DNA of 64,000 bases from Coix lacryma-jobi var. lacryma-jobi (GCA_009763385.1 VDCT01000326.1:744001-808000), one strand, 5' to 3'; shown: positions 34,464 through 45,596, counted from the stretch's first letter. Numbers and translations: made by a program. The notes: generated by a model from the sequence alone, not told the origin.

Positions 34464-35361
34464 TAAAGCAGTTCTACCGTGGAACAGCTTAAAAGTGGTG
34501 AACTCACTGGGCGCACCGGCAAATATGAGTGGTATAAACTCACTACCTCTGTCACAGATTTGCAGGCTGGTAAGCCAAGGTAAACTGTTCCGCTGCTGCC
34601 CGCCCACCTGGGCGGGCCTCCGATCGGTCCGTCATTGTGGGTGACAAAAAGTCAAGGAGGACTGTGACCTCCCGGTGCGCCTCCTGTGCTTCTTCCGCCG
34701 GACTGTGTGACTGTAGCATAGGCTTCTTCCGCCGGACTGTGTGACTGTAGCATAGGTCTATTTTAATTCTTTCCCCTCTTATGTTTGATTATGGCCCTTT
34801 TGTCATACACTCAATCCCCACCACAGTGTTTCGTGCGGATGGTCCTTCCGCCCGCCGGCCCATCTGCCGGCGACGCTGGTACAAAGGCCACGCGGACAAG
34901 CGATGACGACGATGCAGGCCCATCTGAGCTGTGCTTGTGCGGCATTCGGCCCAGATCCCCAGACCCCTCCGCATGGGCTCCGTAGTCCGGACCTTCAAAC
35001 ACGGGCCCGCGCCAGGGAACTCTTGTTCCTGTTCGGCCGCGCGTCTCTCGTGGCCGTTCAATTCGATCGGACGGCCAACGTCTTTCCTCAGCCAGTCAAA
35101 AGTCAAAACCGGCTCCATGGCTGAAAGCTGATGCCTGATGGTGATGGCTGAGTATTAATGTGCAGCAGCAGCCACAGGCCATAGCTGCGCCGCCGGCGGA
35201 AGCGGAAGCACAAGCACACGCCTGCGCGCGCGAAGCGAGACCGAGAGAAGCCGGCGGCTGCGCGGTGTAGAAGCACGGTGCCGACGAGACCCCCTTCGCC
35301 AGAGTCGCGTGCTGCGTTGGGCCTGCATGCGGCTCCGTCGAGCGGTTTCTCGACGGTGCCC
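34464..35361. other. Intergenic, GC-rich from 34830, no supported gene
   Basis: Contains the 34-base tandem duplication (34688-34755). Overlapping ORFs on both strands at 34790-35590 have no recognisable domain; part may be the promoter and leader of a plus-strand transcript ending near 36600. Confidence 0.4.
34688..34755. repeat. Perfect 34-base tandem duplication
   Basis: The unit starting gcttcttccgccggactgtg occurs at 34688-34721 and again, identically, at 34722-34755. Confidence 0.95.
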
Positions 35362-36606
35362 ATGGCGAGGCGGCGGCGCGCACAGCCCGGCGGCGGAGCG
35401 ATCTCGACATCAGCGGCAGCCGCAACCTCGCTCTACGCATGCGACAGACCTTGGGCCGGTGCCGGAGGTGGCCAGCAGTCAATCCGAGCGCACGCGGGAA
35501 GGCGGCGGCGTGCTCAACATTCCTGGTTCGACAAATTCCAGGGAGGGGAAATTGTCGGGATTCCGTGACATATGGTCTCGGATTTTTGGGCATTTCTTAA
35601 GGGATTGCATTGATTTCACTTGATTCCCCCACCTTCATCCTCAATCCTCATTCCCCAATCCCGAGCACCATACCACCCATATACTGCATGACTGTGATCG
35701 CCTACTCAGATCGGAAGCATGTTTGCTCATCAAACTTTCTACTGCATATCATATGTTGTATCAACTTGAACCATAGATGGGTTCTGTCCTATTTTTTTTA
35801 TGAATTTCTGATACCATTTGTAGGTGTATAGGATCGACTAGCTCTAGATTAGAACAAGAAACAGACATGACCTTCACTTGAACTGGTGTAGAGGTAGGGT
35901 AATAAAAAGAGCTAGTCGAGCACAAACTTCATTCTCGAAGTACCCTTGGATTGGAGAAGTACCTCTAAGCATTAGTTTTTATCAACTTTATGGTACATGT
36001 GGTAACCAGAGAATATCACTGTCCCAAATACTTTCTCCAAAAGGAAAGAGTTTTTGTTAAACATAGGTTTGAGAAAGTCCCTAAGAGAGGGGACATGGAA
36101 CTGATTCTGGAGTTGTAGACAACTTTCAACCACCGACAGAGATTCAACTTTCCAACAATAGGCTAGCTGGGCACTAGATAAATAATGCAATTTGATTTTT
36201 TTTTTTCTGCAAATAGTTTATACAGGGTTCAACCTGGAAGTCAAAATATTCATTTGGATGGCATTCCATGATAAGATTCAGTCGGTGGTTCAGTTGAAGA
36301 ACGAAAATGATAGGGAGAATAGAACTGTAAACTTTGTGGACTACGAGAAATGACAGATCATGTTCTTTTTACTTGCTCGTTGGCCAATTTTGTGTGTTCA
36401 TTTGCTTGCCCGACCCTTACTTTCAATTCTGTACCAATTAGCTGTAGTTCTTTTTACCGTATTTTTCTTGCTGACAAACGAAGAAAACCAGACTCTTTGA
36501 CTCTTTCCTGCACAGGTATTATGTGGGCACCGTGGAAGACTTAAAACGATATGGTTTTCAGGAAGAAACTGGTTCAACATCCAGTGGCGGTACTTCATTG
36601 CTCTAA
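35362..36606 (+). pseudogene. Weak spliced gene remnant (first ORF 35362-35568, last exon 36516-36606)
   Basis: A short ORF opens with ATGGCGAGGCGGCGG at 35362 (MARRRRAQPGGGAISTS...) and stops at 35568. Separately, a likely terminal exon begins after ttcctgcacag at 36516 and reads YYVGTVEDLKRYGFQEETG, then SGGTSLL and a stop at 36604-36606. UTR-like sequence with ordinary composition follows. Between them lies LINE sequence (35880-36410). Whether the two coding pieces belong to one gene is a guess. I do not recognise the protein. Confidence 0.3.
35880..36410 (+). mobile_element. LINE ORF2 fragment (zf-RVT region), plus strand
   Basis: Read in two frames: WIGEVPLSISFYQLYGTCGN near 35950-36005, then LEVKIFIWMAFHDKIQSVVQ near 36235-36294, and after a shift TDHVLFTCSLANFVCSF near 36350-36400. 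This is the order of the region after the reverse transcriptase in plant L1 elements, ending in the zinc-finger-like zf-RVT. Frame breaks show it is dead. Confidence 0.7.
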
Positions 36607-37182
36607 AGCCTGGTTCAACAATGGCTGCTTCTGTTCATCTGTTGGATGACAAGAGCAGGCTGAACAGGTGAAGGACATACTGGTTAAGATGTCAGGTGAA
36701 GATGGCGGAGGTCTGAGGTGCTGTGGTGGCAGACTGGAATGTTGGGATGCACCTCTGCAAGTTTTCGTGTTAATTTGCTGTCTTTCTGGGGATGTCCCTG
36801 AGTGTCAATGCCTACGAAGACTTGCAGAGTAGTTTCTCAGTTGTCGTGTCATTTCAAGTAGAGAGATGGTTTGGCTCCTCAGTTGGGCCGTTTTGAACTC
36901 TTGTGTAAACTGGTTTCCCCAGTCTCTGATAGCTATCTTCAACAGAAACTGAGCTTTTGTCTAAAAAAAGCTTCCCTATGCTGCATATTCTGCAGTGTTG
37001 ATAAAAGCTGCACCGCTGATGCATTGGGTTTTTGTGTGTTTCTATGTTTCAATTTTTGTCAAATGAAGTATTTGTATGGAGAAAATATCAATCTCGTGAA
37101 AAGTGTATTTGACTCCCATTACAATGCAGTCACTTCATAGTTAGGAAAAGAATGTGGTGCCTTTCTGAAATTTACTCCTATT

Positions 37183-37268
37183 GTATTAGATGAAAAGCAG
37201 ACCCACTTTTGTTGAAAAGTGACAAGAACTACAGAAAAGTATTAGATGAAAAGCAGACCCACTTTTGT
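37183..37268. repeat. 30-base direct repeat, spaced
   Basis: The sequence gtattagatgaaaagcagac plus ccacttttgt occurs at 37183-37212 and 37239-37268, 26 bases apart. Confidence 0.9.
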
Positions 37269-37519
37269 AAGCAGAAGTTTACAAAGTATTGGATTAGCAG
37301 TTTGCAAGAACTACAGAAGCCAACATTTACAAAGCTAGATTCCAGGATGTACCACAGGAACATTGCCACATCAGATGGATGACACCCTTATGCAAATTCT
37401 GAGCTCGATGAATCATACTACTTTTACCAAAAAGAAAAAGAGAAAAGAAGATCATACTACCATGTTAAGCTACAAATCACACTACTAGTGATCCACTATA
37501 TGTCCAGCTACGGACCATA

Positions 37520-39111
37520 CTACCACGCATCTACTACAACTCCGTAGAGCACACCGGAGTACCTCCTCATCCTCTGAGAGAAAACTGGATCTGCGCTAAT
37601 CAGCCTTTGCATACATAGGATGGCTGAAACTGCGTCAGTCCCTGCTTGGTGCGCCTCCCCCTCGACCTTGACACCGAGAACCTCACAAACTTTTGCCAGT
37701 CCTCCATCGATCACCGCCTTCCTGCAACGGCCAAGCTTAGTGAACACTCGCAGATCATAGGATCGGGGGAACAGTGTCCAGAACAGATTCAGGAACTGGA
37801 GACGATTCGGTGGCAATATGTCTTCGGCATCCATCAGTCGAATCAGAAAGCCATAATCTGAATATCCATTGAAGGTAATCCAGGTGATGTTGACGTTCTT
37901 CAGCATGCCGGAGCCGGTGAACCAGGTGATGAAGTCGAAGGGACTGAGTCCACGCGTCTCGTGATCCTGCAGCCTTAGCTTCGCAGTGTCCCTTAGAAAG
38001 ATCACACCGGCATGCCGCGGGTCACGCCATTTCACCGAAAACTTCATATTGAATTGCCACGTTGAAAGCACAGTAAACCTTGGTCTCCTCCGTTGACAGT
38101 GGTGCAGAGCTGATGGTAATGCCCATCTGCTGTGGGGGGCTCTCTCCTCGGAAGCATCGCGCCGTCCGGTACGGCAAACTCTGAATCAAAACCAATCACA
38201 AACTCTTTCCCGCTCTTGAGCATTGCTGAAATCTCTGCGAACGCCGCGGGGGCCGTCTCCTTCCAAACATCGTGCACCAGTGCACTACCGGTGGGCAAGG
38301 TCGGCGTGGGCATCTCCGAAAGACCAATGTCAGACCCTGAAGCATCCAATCCGCAGCCCTTCCATAACTGGATGCTATCCATGATTGCTGCTAGAGAGAG
38401 AGGTAGAGAAAAAGAAAAGAAAAAAAGGATCAAGAACGCTTGGATCAATTCGAGGCTTCGAGCAAAGTGGAAAACCAAGATTCCAAGAACTGCCAAAGGA
38501 ACAGGAAAGAACTCGTGGAAAACCAAGAACAGCGCAGGGAAAGGAGAGAACAAAGTCACCTGGCATAGAAGCGGGTGTTGCGGTGACAGTGCCGTCTCCC
38601 GCATTCACAGGGGTGAGCTCTGGCATAGAAGAGTTGTCGTGGGGCGCCGCCATTGCACCTTCAGGCGCCGCGACCGTCGTCATGCTCGTTATTGGAGCGG
38701 CTGCTTCATCGTTCCCCGCTTCTGCTAAGGAACTGCTGCCTCTGTTTTTCATGCCTGCTAGATATTTCTTCAGGAAGCGGCGGGTGAATCGATTCAAGCA
38801 AAGTGGAAACCAAGAACTGCCAAAAAAAAAAACAGGAAAGAACTCGTGGAAAACCAAGAGCAGCGCAGCGCAGGGAAGGAGAGAACAAAGTTACCTGGTG
38901 GTTCTGGTTGAGCCTGCTGCACACATGCAGGTGTTGCGGCGTCCATGTCGTCTCCCGCTCCCGCCTTCACAGAGCAGGGTCGTGATCGTGACCCAGTAGA
39001 GTAGTGGTGGTGTGCCGGCATGGCCTGATTGGCCTCTTCTTCAGCCGCCGCGATCCTGTCCGTGTCCGAACGTCGCGGCGACCCGGAAGCGTCGCCGCCG
39101 TCGCGCGGCAT
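37520..39111 (-). CDS. CAF1: CCR4-NOT complex CAF1-type deadenylase
   Basis: CAF1 shortens mRNA poly(A) tails as a DEDD-type 3'-5' exonuclease in the CCR4-NOT complex. Minus-strand exons: 39111-38895, about 38751-38560, and 38387-37520, joined at GT/AG with matching phase. The first two exons give an Ala/Pro/Gly-rich N-terminal extension of roughly 135 residues (MPRDGGDASGSPRR...). The catalytic domain follows in exon three: FVIGFDSEF (D and E), WITFNGYSDYGFLI (D), GEAHQAGTDAVSAIL (H and D), so all DEDDh residues are present. A single base seems missing near 38083, where DQG changes frame before STWQFNMKFSVKW. A start at 38382 (MDSIQLWKG) would give a conventional-length protein, and is the alternative. 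Confidence 0.8.
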
Positions 39112-39250
39112 GTCTGTCTCTGCTTGACAGCAGCGGGCCCGAAGTCGAACGTTCTCTGAATCGTTGCTTAACGAGAAGAGCAAGGGGAGAAGCAGGGCGC
39201 TAGGAGAGGAAGAACAAGTAGAGGGCATCCTGCCGTTGGGGAATACGGGG

Positions 39251-39258
39251 TTATATAG
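39251..39258 (-). promoter_or_regulatory. TATA box of the CAF1 gene
   Basis: CTATATAA on the minus strand about 140 bases upstream of the ATG at 39111. It predicts a transcript start near 39225 and a short leader, and supports the three-exon model. Confidence 0.55.
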
Positions 39259-39816
39259 AGGAGGGCCGTGGCCGAGAGAGAGCGGGAGGGAATTGAGTCG
39301 GTTGGTTGTTGGTTGGAATTGCGAATTCAATCGAGCAACACCTGAGCGCTGAGGCTGAGGTAGAGACGGGGCCTGTGCCAATGCCAGTGCCAGGCAAAAC
39401 CGAAACTGGAGCATAAGGTTGTGACGCACAAGGATTTGACAAGTTTCTTTTGTTGCATAGCATCTGCAGCAGGCTGTGATGGAAGCGGAAGCAAGAATAA
39501 TAGGTTATAGCTCTTTTGGAAAACCATCACCATTTCCAAGGCTGTTAACAGCAAGCTCTGAAACTGAAAGGCCAAGGCCAGCCTGCTTCAGTGTAATGTA
39601 GTGTGTCCACAAGTGCAAATGGTGTGCTCTGCTCGTTATTAGGCATGTCTGTCCGGTAGATGTAAAGCAAAGGCAAGCTCTGGGTTCTTGTGAGCAGCAC
39701 CGTACAAACTTAAGCAATTCATAGCCGGGTTGACAGCCTCCTTCCATATTCCGCACCATCAGCTGATGGATGTTGATGAGGTAGATAGGTTCAACATAAT
39801 CTGCTTGTCCTGTCCT

Positions 39817-40420
39817 TCAGTCCTTAACACGAGCCACAGCATCAGGTGCTGCATGCGGCCACGCTATCAGGATCCCAACACACTCCGTTTCCATAGCGCT
39901 AACATCTGGCACCTGGCCAATTGGAACCTCTGGGGTCAGGCTGTCATCAGAGTCCACTTTCAGATCCCATGCTTCAATATAATCTTGCAGCCCCACTTCA
40001 ATATGACCCTATTTTTGGGAAGCTATGCATGCATGCTTAACTTGAAACCACCTGAGATCATATATCTGTCTTATCAGGCCGAGGATTTGTGCTTTATTTG
40101 TGTCAATCTTGCCATACTTCTCCTGCTTGAGCATGTCAGGCAGCTTTGCTTTCTGAATGTCATTGGCAGCTACTGTGTAGAAGATGTGTTTCTGACAGAA
40201 TTAGCATTCTTCACCGCAGCTTTCTTGTTTGGATTGGATGTTCCACAAGTAAAACTTCATTCTCTCTTCTTTCGGTTTGGATTTTCTCTGCACAACACCC
40301 CTTCTATTTGTCTCATCAGCAGAAGCAGTGAGAAGTATTGGTGTTTTCTCCATCAGTCAAGGCAAACACCTCCACGGTAATATTAACTTCAGATTTTCAA
40401 ACAGTAATCACGGAGAACCA
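39817..40420 (-). CDS. Unidentified spliced gene, C-terminal part
   Basis: A minus-strand reading without an ATG runs HIEVGLQDYIEAWDLKVDSD, then DSLTPEVPIGQVPDVSAMET, then ILIAWPHAAPDAVARVKD and a TGA at 39817-39819. Upstream in the same frame, past a TAG at about 40013, is AANDIQKAKLPDMLKQEKYG, then KIDTNKAQILGLIRQIYDL (40060-40180). Further up there are candidate exons with RGVVQRKSKPKEERMKFYLW (40230-40310). Possible acceptors are CTACACAG near 40171 and AAAAATAG near 40013. The composition looks coding, but I cannot name the family. The intron implied at 40013-40060 would be unusually short, so the TAG may be real. A GC-rich promoter-like region lies at 40600-40960. Confidence 0.35.
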
Positions 40421-41043
40421 AATCGGGAGAAGACGAACTCCACGAATCAAAAACTGGAGGAACCCTGAGATCTGACATCCATCCACCCACCCATCAAGGC
40501 ATCAACGAACGAAGCGGCAACGAGCCCAAGGACCACAAAATCAGAAAAGGCGCTTCTCTGCTCACCCTCGCGGCTGGAGCAGATTAATTAGCGCGCCGCA
40601 TGCAGCTGCGACGAAGAAGGCGTCGGGTTGCCTCGCCGGGCGGTGGCCGGGAGAGCTAACTCAGAGCGGGAGGCGGCGGAGACGAGGAGGCCTTCAGCTC
40701 TGCGCTGCAACAAACGAGCGAGACGACGGTTCAAAAAAACGGCTGGCTGGGTCGGCGGTTGTTTGCAAAAACCAGGAGACTTACTGGAGCCGGAGCCGGA
40801 GCCGGAGCAAGAGGAGAAGGCCTCGACGTGGACCTCGCGAAACGAGAGAGGCCCGCCGGCCGCCGCGGCGCCGCGGGAGAACGGCCGCTGCCAGCTGCGA
40901 TCACGCGCGCCGTGGGTTCTCGGTCGGTGAGGCGAGGATTTGGTTGGGCCCCAACGGTTCTGGGCCGGAAGCTAGTCATTCATTCACCCCGGCCGGCCCA
41001 AGCTCATTCAGCTATGCAATTGGACCATGCAGATGCACGCCTA
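40421..41043. other. GC-rich promoter-like region
   Basis: GC-rich sequence with a ccggag/gccgga triplet-like run at 40788-40807. It is probably the 5' end of the unidentified minus-strand gene. ORFs here are not convincing. Confidence 0.35.
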
Positions 41044-41431
41044 GGGCGTGATTGGTTGCAATGGGAATGGAGAGCGGGATGAAGGGCTGGTCTAAGTTTA
41101 TGGGAGGCAGGGTGAAACCGTAGGCATACTCATATTTAGTTGTCTTTATTGTTGATCTATTATGAGATGAAATCGTATTTGGTTGCATGCATGTACGAAC
41201 AGTAGCTTTGGGCTCGTTAGACATGAGGCCGTACACCATACTTGAATGAAACCATACCGACTCGTGAGAGAAGGTGAAATTAAGAAGATGAAAGCGTGCG
41301 AGATGCAGGGAGTTAAATGAATGAAATGGAGCAGGGAAAACGTGCAAGAAGGAAAACCAAACACGATCATGATGCACCATGCGGTACTGGATGGGCCTCC
41401 GGACGACGCGAGCGGGGCAACCAGTCACCCC
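41044..41431. mobile_element. PIF/Harbinger-like MITE (388 bp)
   Basis: The ends gggcgtgattggttgc and, inverted, ggggtgactggttgc are flanked by cta at 41041-41043 and 41432-41434. The inner sequence contains a second tttggttgcatgcatgtacg block. Confidence 0.75.
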
Positions 41432-41489
41432 CTACAACTGCAAGGCTGCCGGTGTGCAGCCTGCACCTGCTCTTCGATGAAAACAAAAT

Positions 41490-41660
41490 GGTACTTCCTC
41501 TGTTCTGAGTAAATTAATTTCTAATATCCGTATTAGTTAAATTTTTATAATATTAATCAAACATCTATAACCAAATACAAACATATTACAAAAATACATT
41601 CTACGTTATATCTAATGATATTAATTTAATATTACAAATTTTTATATTATTTCTCTAGAA
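41490..41660. mobile_element. Half of a Stowaway-like MITE
   Basis: Starts tacttcctctgttctgagta, the Stowaway-type end. The opposite terminus is missing. Confidence 0.45.
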
Positions 41661-41661
41661 A

Positions 41662-42330
41662 CACTAGTAAAAAAAGAGCTCTAAGCCGCGTATAAAAAGA
41701 TATAAAGAAAAGGGTGGACCACGACTTAATAACCACTTATAAAAATACGTTCACACATATAGTTAACTTAATAGAACTGTCTGTGAAAATGTTGCATTTA
41801 CATAAGCGGTTTGGTTCAATGAATCGCCAGTGAAAACACTTGCGGTTTCTTAAGTCACTGAAACTATATTTGAATTTAAAAATTTTAAAATTTAAATTTT
41901 AAAAAATACTTTAGATGGAGAAACGACTAATATAAAAGTTGTAGATCTCGAAAGGTTATGAAACTTTGTAGTTGACAACTTTTTGATTTGAAATTATCTT
42001 GTCAACGAAAGCTACGTTTCAAATTCTCAAATTTGAAATTCAAATTTTTATAAACGACCTCGGATGAAAAAAAAACTACCAAAATAAAAGTTATAGATTT
42101 CAAAAAATTATGAAACTTTGTAGTTGACAACTTTTTGATTGGAAGTCGTTTAGGACATTAAATAAGCAAATTACATTCACTTTAGTATAATACGTGGGGG
42201 ATCGAAACGGAGATGTAACGTATGTGAGTGTGTACTGGTAGAGGAGGCTTCGCGCGAGGGAAAGGTCGCGGATTCAAATCCCACCAGCCGTGTTAGCCAC
42301 GAATTTTGCACGAAAAATATCTATAGAAAA
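41662..42330. mobile_element. CACTA-type transposon end with subterminal repeats
   Basis: Starts cactagtaaaaaaagagctc, the CACTA signature. It carries two copies of atgaaactttgtagttgaca (41960-41979 and 42110-42129), as CACTA subterminal regions do. A tRNA-like ggtcgcggattcaaatccca is at 42265-42284. The far TIR was not found. Confidence 0.6.
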
Positions 42331-42779
42331 ATGTCTAGAAATCTATTTATCCCAGGAGTAGTTTCGGAGCCTTGCTTCGGTCGGTGCAGGTGCCGCCGTG
42401 CAGGAAAGTGCAGTGTGTTGCATAGCATGCGATTGAACAGACGACGTGTTAAAAAAGTCTTCCTACTTTCTGTCGCCAACTTCCAGCAGCTCAGGATACA
42501 CATGGCCATCGGGCCAGGCCAGCCCTTTCCGGCACAGGCTCAGGCTAGGTACGGCCCAACTGTGCCGAGCTGATCAAGGTACGGTGGGCCAGGCTGAGGT
42601 TGGGCCTTGTGCTACGTCGTCAGCCCAAGCCCGATCCAAGTAGAGCTCGGGCCAGTTAGAAGGCTCGCCAGGCCCATCAAGACCGTAACTAGATCTAGGC
42701 TTTAAATATATCAATATATGAGTATATATATTTATATTATATATATAATTATATATGTATTTATATATGTATTTATATA

Positions 42780-43197
42780 CTTCATCCGTCCCTAAATGTT
42801 TGTCGTTCTCACTTTCCGAAAAACAACTTTAATTAAATATATATTAAAATAATAATAATATTTATGATACATAATTAGTATTATTTGAAAGCTCTTTGAA
42901 TTTAGTTTTTTAATAAATTTATTCAGAAATATCATGGTTTTAAATAGCGAGCTAAAGCTAAAGTGTTTAGCATTTTATAAATTGTAATTAGCGGACTTTA
43001 GCGGCAAAATAGCGGCAAAATTGTGCATGAACGCAAATAGCGGCACAATTTTTTTCAAGCTATTTCGGGCTATAGCGGCACAAATAGCGGGCTATTTAAT
43101 TCCATGAGAAATATAAATATGCACATATTTTCTATAAAACGAGTCAAACTTGTTGACAGAAAAACCGAAGACGGCCAACATTTAGGGACAGAGGGAG
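42780..43197. mobile_element. Stowaway MITE interrupted by a hAT-type MITE
   Basis: The ends cttcatccgtccctaaatgt and, inverted, ctccctctgtccctaaatgt are flanked by TA at 42778-42779 and 43198-43199. Without the inner insertion it is about 236 bases. Confidence 0.92.
42933..43106. mobile_element. hAT-type MITE (174 bp) nested in the Stowaway
   Basis: The ends catggttttaaatagc and, inverted, catggaattaaatagc are flanked by an 8-base duplication agaaatat at 42925-42932 and 43107-43114, as hAT elements make. The interior is built of tagcggc words. Confidence 0.93.
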
Positions 43198-43468
43198 TAT
43201 ATATTAAATATATATCGAGTCAGGCCGAGGGCAAGGCCCAAGCACAGCCCTAGGCCCAGCTTCGCGTCGGGCCGAGCTTGGATCGGACTAAAATTCCAAG
43301 CCATGGGGGAGACTTTCGTGTCTCGAGCTGCATGGCCATATATAGCTCAGGACACGACGCTAGTTGCACTGTACTCTACTACGAGCAGTAGTAGTGCACC
43401 AATTTGCGGTAAAGAGATGTGAATGTGTCGAGCTCGTGTGTAGACCACAGAGCTTGTTTTGAAATCGA

Positions 43469-43915
43469 GGCCTTATTTAGTTTGTGGATGAAAAGTTTTT
43501 GAATGTCTTATTGAATACTTATTTATACACGTGTCTAAATATTCTATGTGATTAAAAAGCTTTTGAGATAAAAACTAAGGGCCTGTTTGGTACAGCTCAC
43601 AACAGCTTCATGAGCTGTTGTGAGCTGTTTTTTTTGCCAAACACCATTTTGCAAAACAGCTTCACCCATGAAGATGTTTTATTCCCCCTCTCACAAAAAC
43701 AGCTTCATCCATGAAGCTGAAAAAATAGCTTTTCACAGCTTACACTTCCATTTCTCTCTCTCAACCATGCATGAAGTTGTTGGTGAAGCTGTTTTGCCAA
43801 ACACTTTTTTCAAATCAGTTTAGCTTCACCTAGTAAGTTGCTCATGAAGTTATTTTCTAAAAAAACAGCTTCAATAGTGAAGCTGAGCTGTACCAAACAG
43901 GCCCTAAACAAGGCC
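43469..43915. mobile_element. Small Tourist-like MITE (about 118 bp) hosting another MITE
   Basis: The left end ggccttatttagtttgtgga and right end, inverted, ggccttgtttagtttt enclose the 326-base element below. Joining the flanks gives a compact element with matching termini. Confidence 0.7.
43579..43904. mobile_element. Tourist-like MITE, family copy 2 (326 bp)
   Basis: Both ends are GGGCCTGTTTGGTACAGCTC, perfect 20-base inverted repeats. Flanking taa lies at 43576-43578 and 43905-43907. It is collinear along its whole length with 32654-32978. Confidence 0.95.
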
Positions 43916-44947
43916 TGAATATATGGGAGGTTTCGCTGGTGAGTCGCCGACGGTGAGGTATGGCGGCTGCCCGGGATGGATCCGATCCGCTCCAATGAGT
44001 AGTAGTACGTACAAACAGTCAACACAATATTTAGACGTGTAAGAATTTGTTGGTTTAGAACTTCAGACATGTTGAAAGTGCATGTTGCACTTAAGTGTGA
44101 TTTTGGATGATTTGATGACAATGTTGATTAAAGATCTAATATGTTTGCTAAGTGTGACACAGTGAAATGATTATCTCACTATATACTTGAAATGTAATGC
44201 AAAGCCAAAATGATGGATTGTTGTATGAAGATCATGTCACAAGTACAAAACAACAATGAGAATGATATTGATATAAAGGGTTATCGTATTGTGGGATAAT
44301 CATAGTTTATTTATGATTGCAAAGAAAGGATTCAAAACAAAGTATGGTTGAATGGCTTGAGATGGTGAAAATAGCAAGGAAAGAGTCTTTGAGGTACTAA
44401 GCAAGGGTGAAGGGCAAGCAACGGCTTGGCGGCCGAAGAACCTAGCTAGAGTGAAGAAGAAAGTACTTGCATTTAGTCGAAGGATTAATCAAGCCTGAAG
44501 ATCGCATCTAGTGGAGAATCAACATTCCTAGCTACAATATTGATTGAAGTGACTTGACACATTTGGAACTCCATTCTATCACTTGCATGAAGTCAAGTCA
44601 CATGCTCAAGAAGGCTATGCTCGAAAGATATCTACTTGCAAACACGACAACCATTCCTCTCCATATGAAAAATGAAGACAAGCGGCTTTGGTTCAAATGG
44701 AGATCAACTCAAGAGGTTTAAATCTTGTCTTTCAATTTATCTTGAGTAAATAGGGAAGTCGTACTATTAAGAGGGATGCAACATATAGTAGATGCTTTTT
44801 CACAAGTGCTCAAACCAACCTAAGTGAGACATGAGATAGCTAGAGCTAACTTTCAGCTAAGTGTTGCACTGTCTGTCCATACATGTCCGGTATGAGCCCA
44901 CAGCAGTGCGGCCATCCTTCTGGACTAGTGATGAACCTGGTGAAGGG

Positions 44948-45550
44948 AGTCCATACCGGACATGTCTGGCATGCATACCGGACATGTCTGGTATTTGCGG
45001 AGTTCTGTCTCACAGCCTGTGCATGGGCGGTACTACCGACCCTTGCGTCAGTACTACCGGAAGGTACTACCGGAGTTATAGCGGTACTACCGGTAGGCAT
45101 AATTTGGCCCAACATAGAGAGGTTGCAAAACCCCCTCTTAACTGTCGGTACTACCGACCTGGTGGTCGGTACTACCGAGATCCTTTTAGGGGTTTGAAAA
45201 GATGGTTGGTTAAGGATAATTCTCGCGCAGTGAAGTCATACCGGACATGTCCGGTATGCATACCGGGCATGTCCGGTATTTGCGGATTGGTGGCTAACAG
45301 TATCTTTGTGATGGGCGGTACTACCGCCCCTTGGGTCGGTACTACTGACCGGTACTACCGGGGTTATAGCGGTACTACCGGTAGGCCAAAATTGGTCCAA
45401 CTCAGAGAGGTTGCGAAAACTCCTTAATAACTAGCGGTTCTACCGACCAAGTGGTCGGTACTACCGGGTTCTCTCGGGAAGTTTGAAAGTTGGTGCATTC
45501 AGTGTCTTTCTCACGCAGTAAAGTGATACCGGACATGTCCGGTCCGGTAT
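44948..45550 (+). repeat. Tandem palindrome-bearing repeat in the S1 LTR
   Basis: Copy one (44948-45232) and copy two (45233-45523) share the order: two taccggacatgtccggta-type palindromes, a tttgcgg block, three to four cggtactaccg motifs, gagaggttgc, two more cggtactaccg motifs, and cgcagtga. A third copy starts at 45524 with agtgataccggacatgtccg and ends at once, about 40 bases before the TATA box. Confidence 0.88.
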
Positions 45551-45588
45551 GAGCTGACTCAGCCAACGGCTAGTTTCGAATGTGGGCT

Positions 45589-45596
45589 TATAAATA
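45589..45596 (+). promoter_or_regulatory. TATA box of the S1 LTR
   Basis: TATAAATA in gggcttataaatagcccc, 900 bases before the LTR end. The last repeat copy ends just upstream, so the palindromes occupy the usual enhancer position. Confidence 0.75.

Larger units (their letters stand above)
42480..43310. repeat. GC-rich gccc/gggc repeat split by the Stowaway element
   Basis: The segments 42500-42690 and 43215-43295 are both rich in gggccagg/gcccgagc words and flank the AT-rich Stowaway insertion. They appear to be two halves of one anonymous repeat. Confidence 0.4.

Noticed and set aside
34789..35593. Minus-strand ORF of 165 residues as a possible plastid protein
   Set aside because: No transit-peptide-like start followed by a domain; equally open on the plus strand.
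39730..40380. 216-residue plus-strand ORF
   Set aside because: The opposite strand reads more like protein and has splice signals; this ORF has no recognisable motif.
42255..42290. tRNA-like T-arm (ggtcgcggattcaaatccc)
   Set aside because: No acceptor stem, D-arm or anticodon arm can be placed around it. The same motif is common in CACTA-type subterminal DNA.
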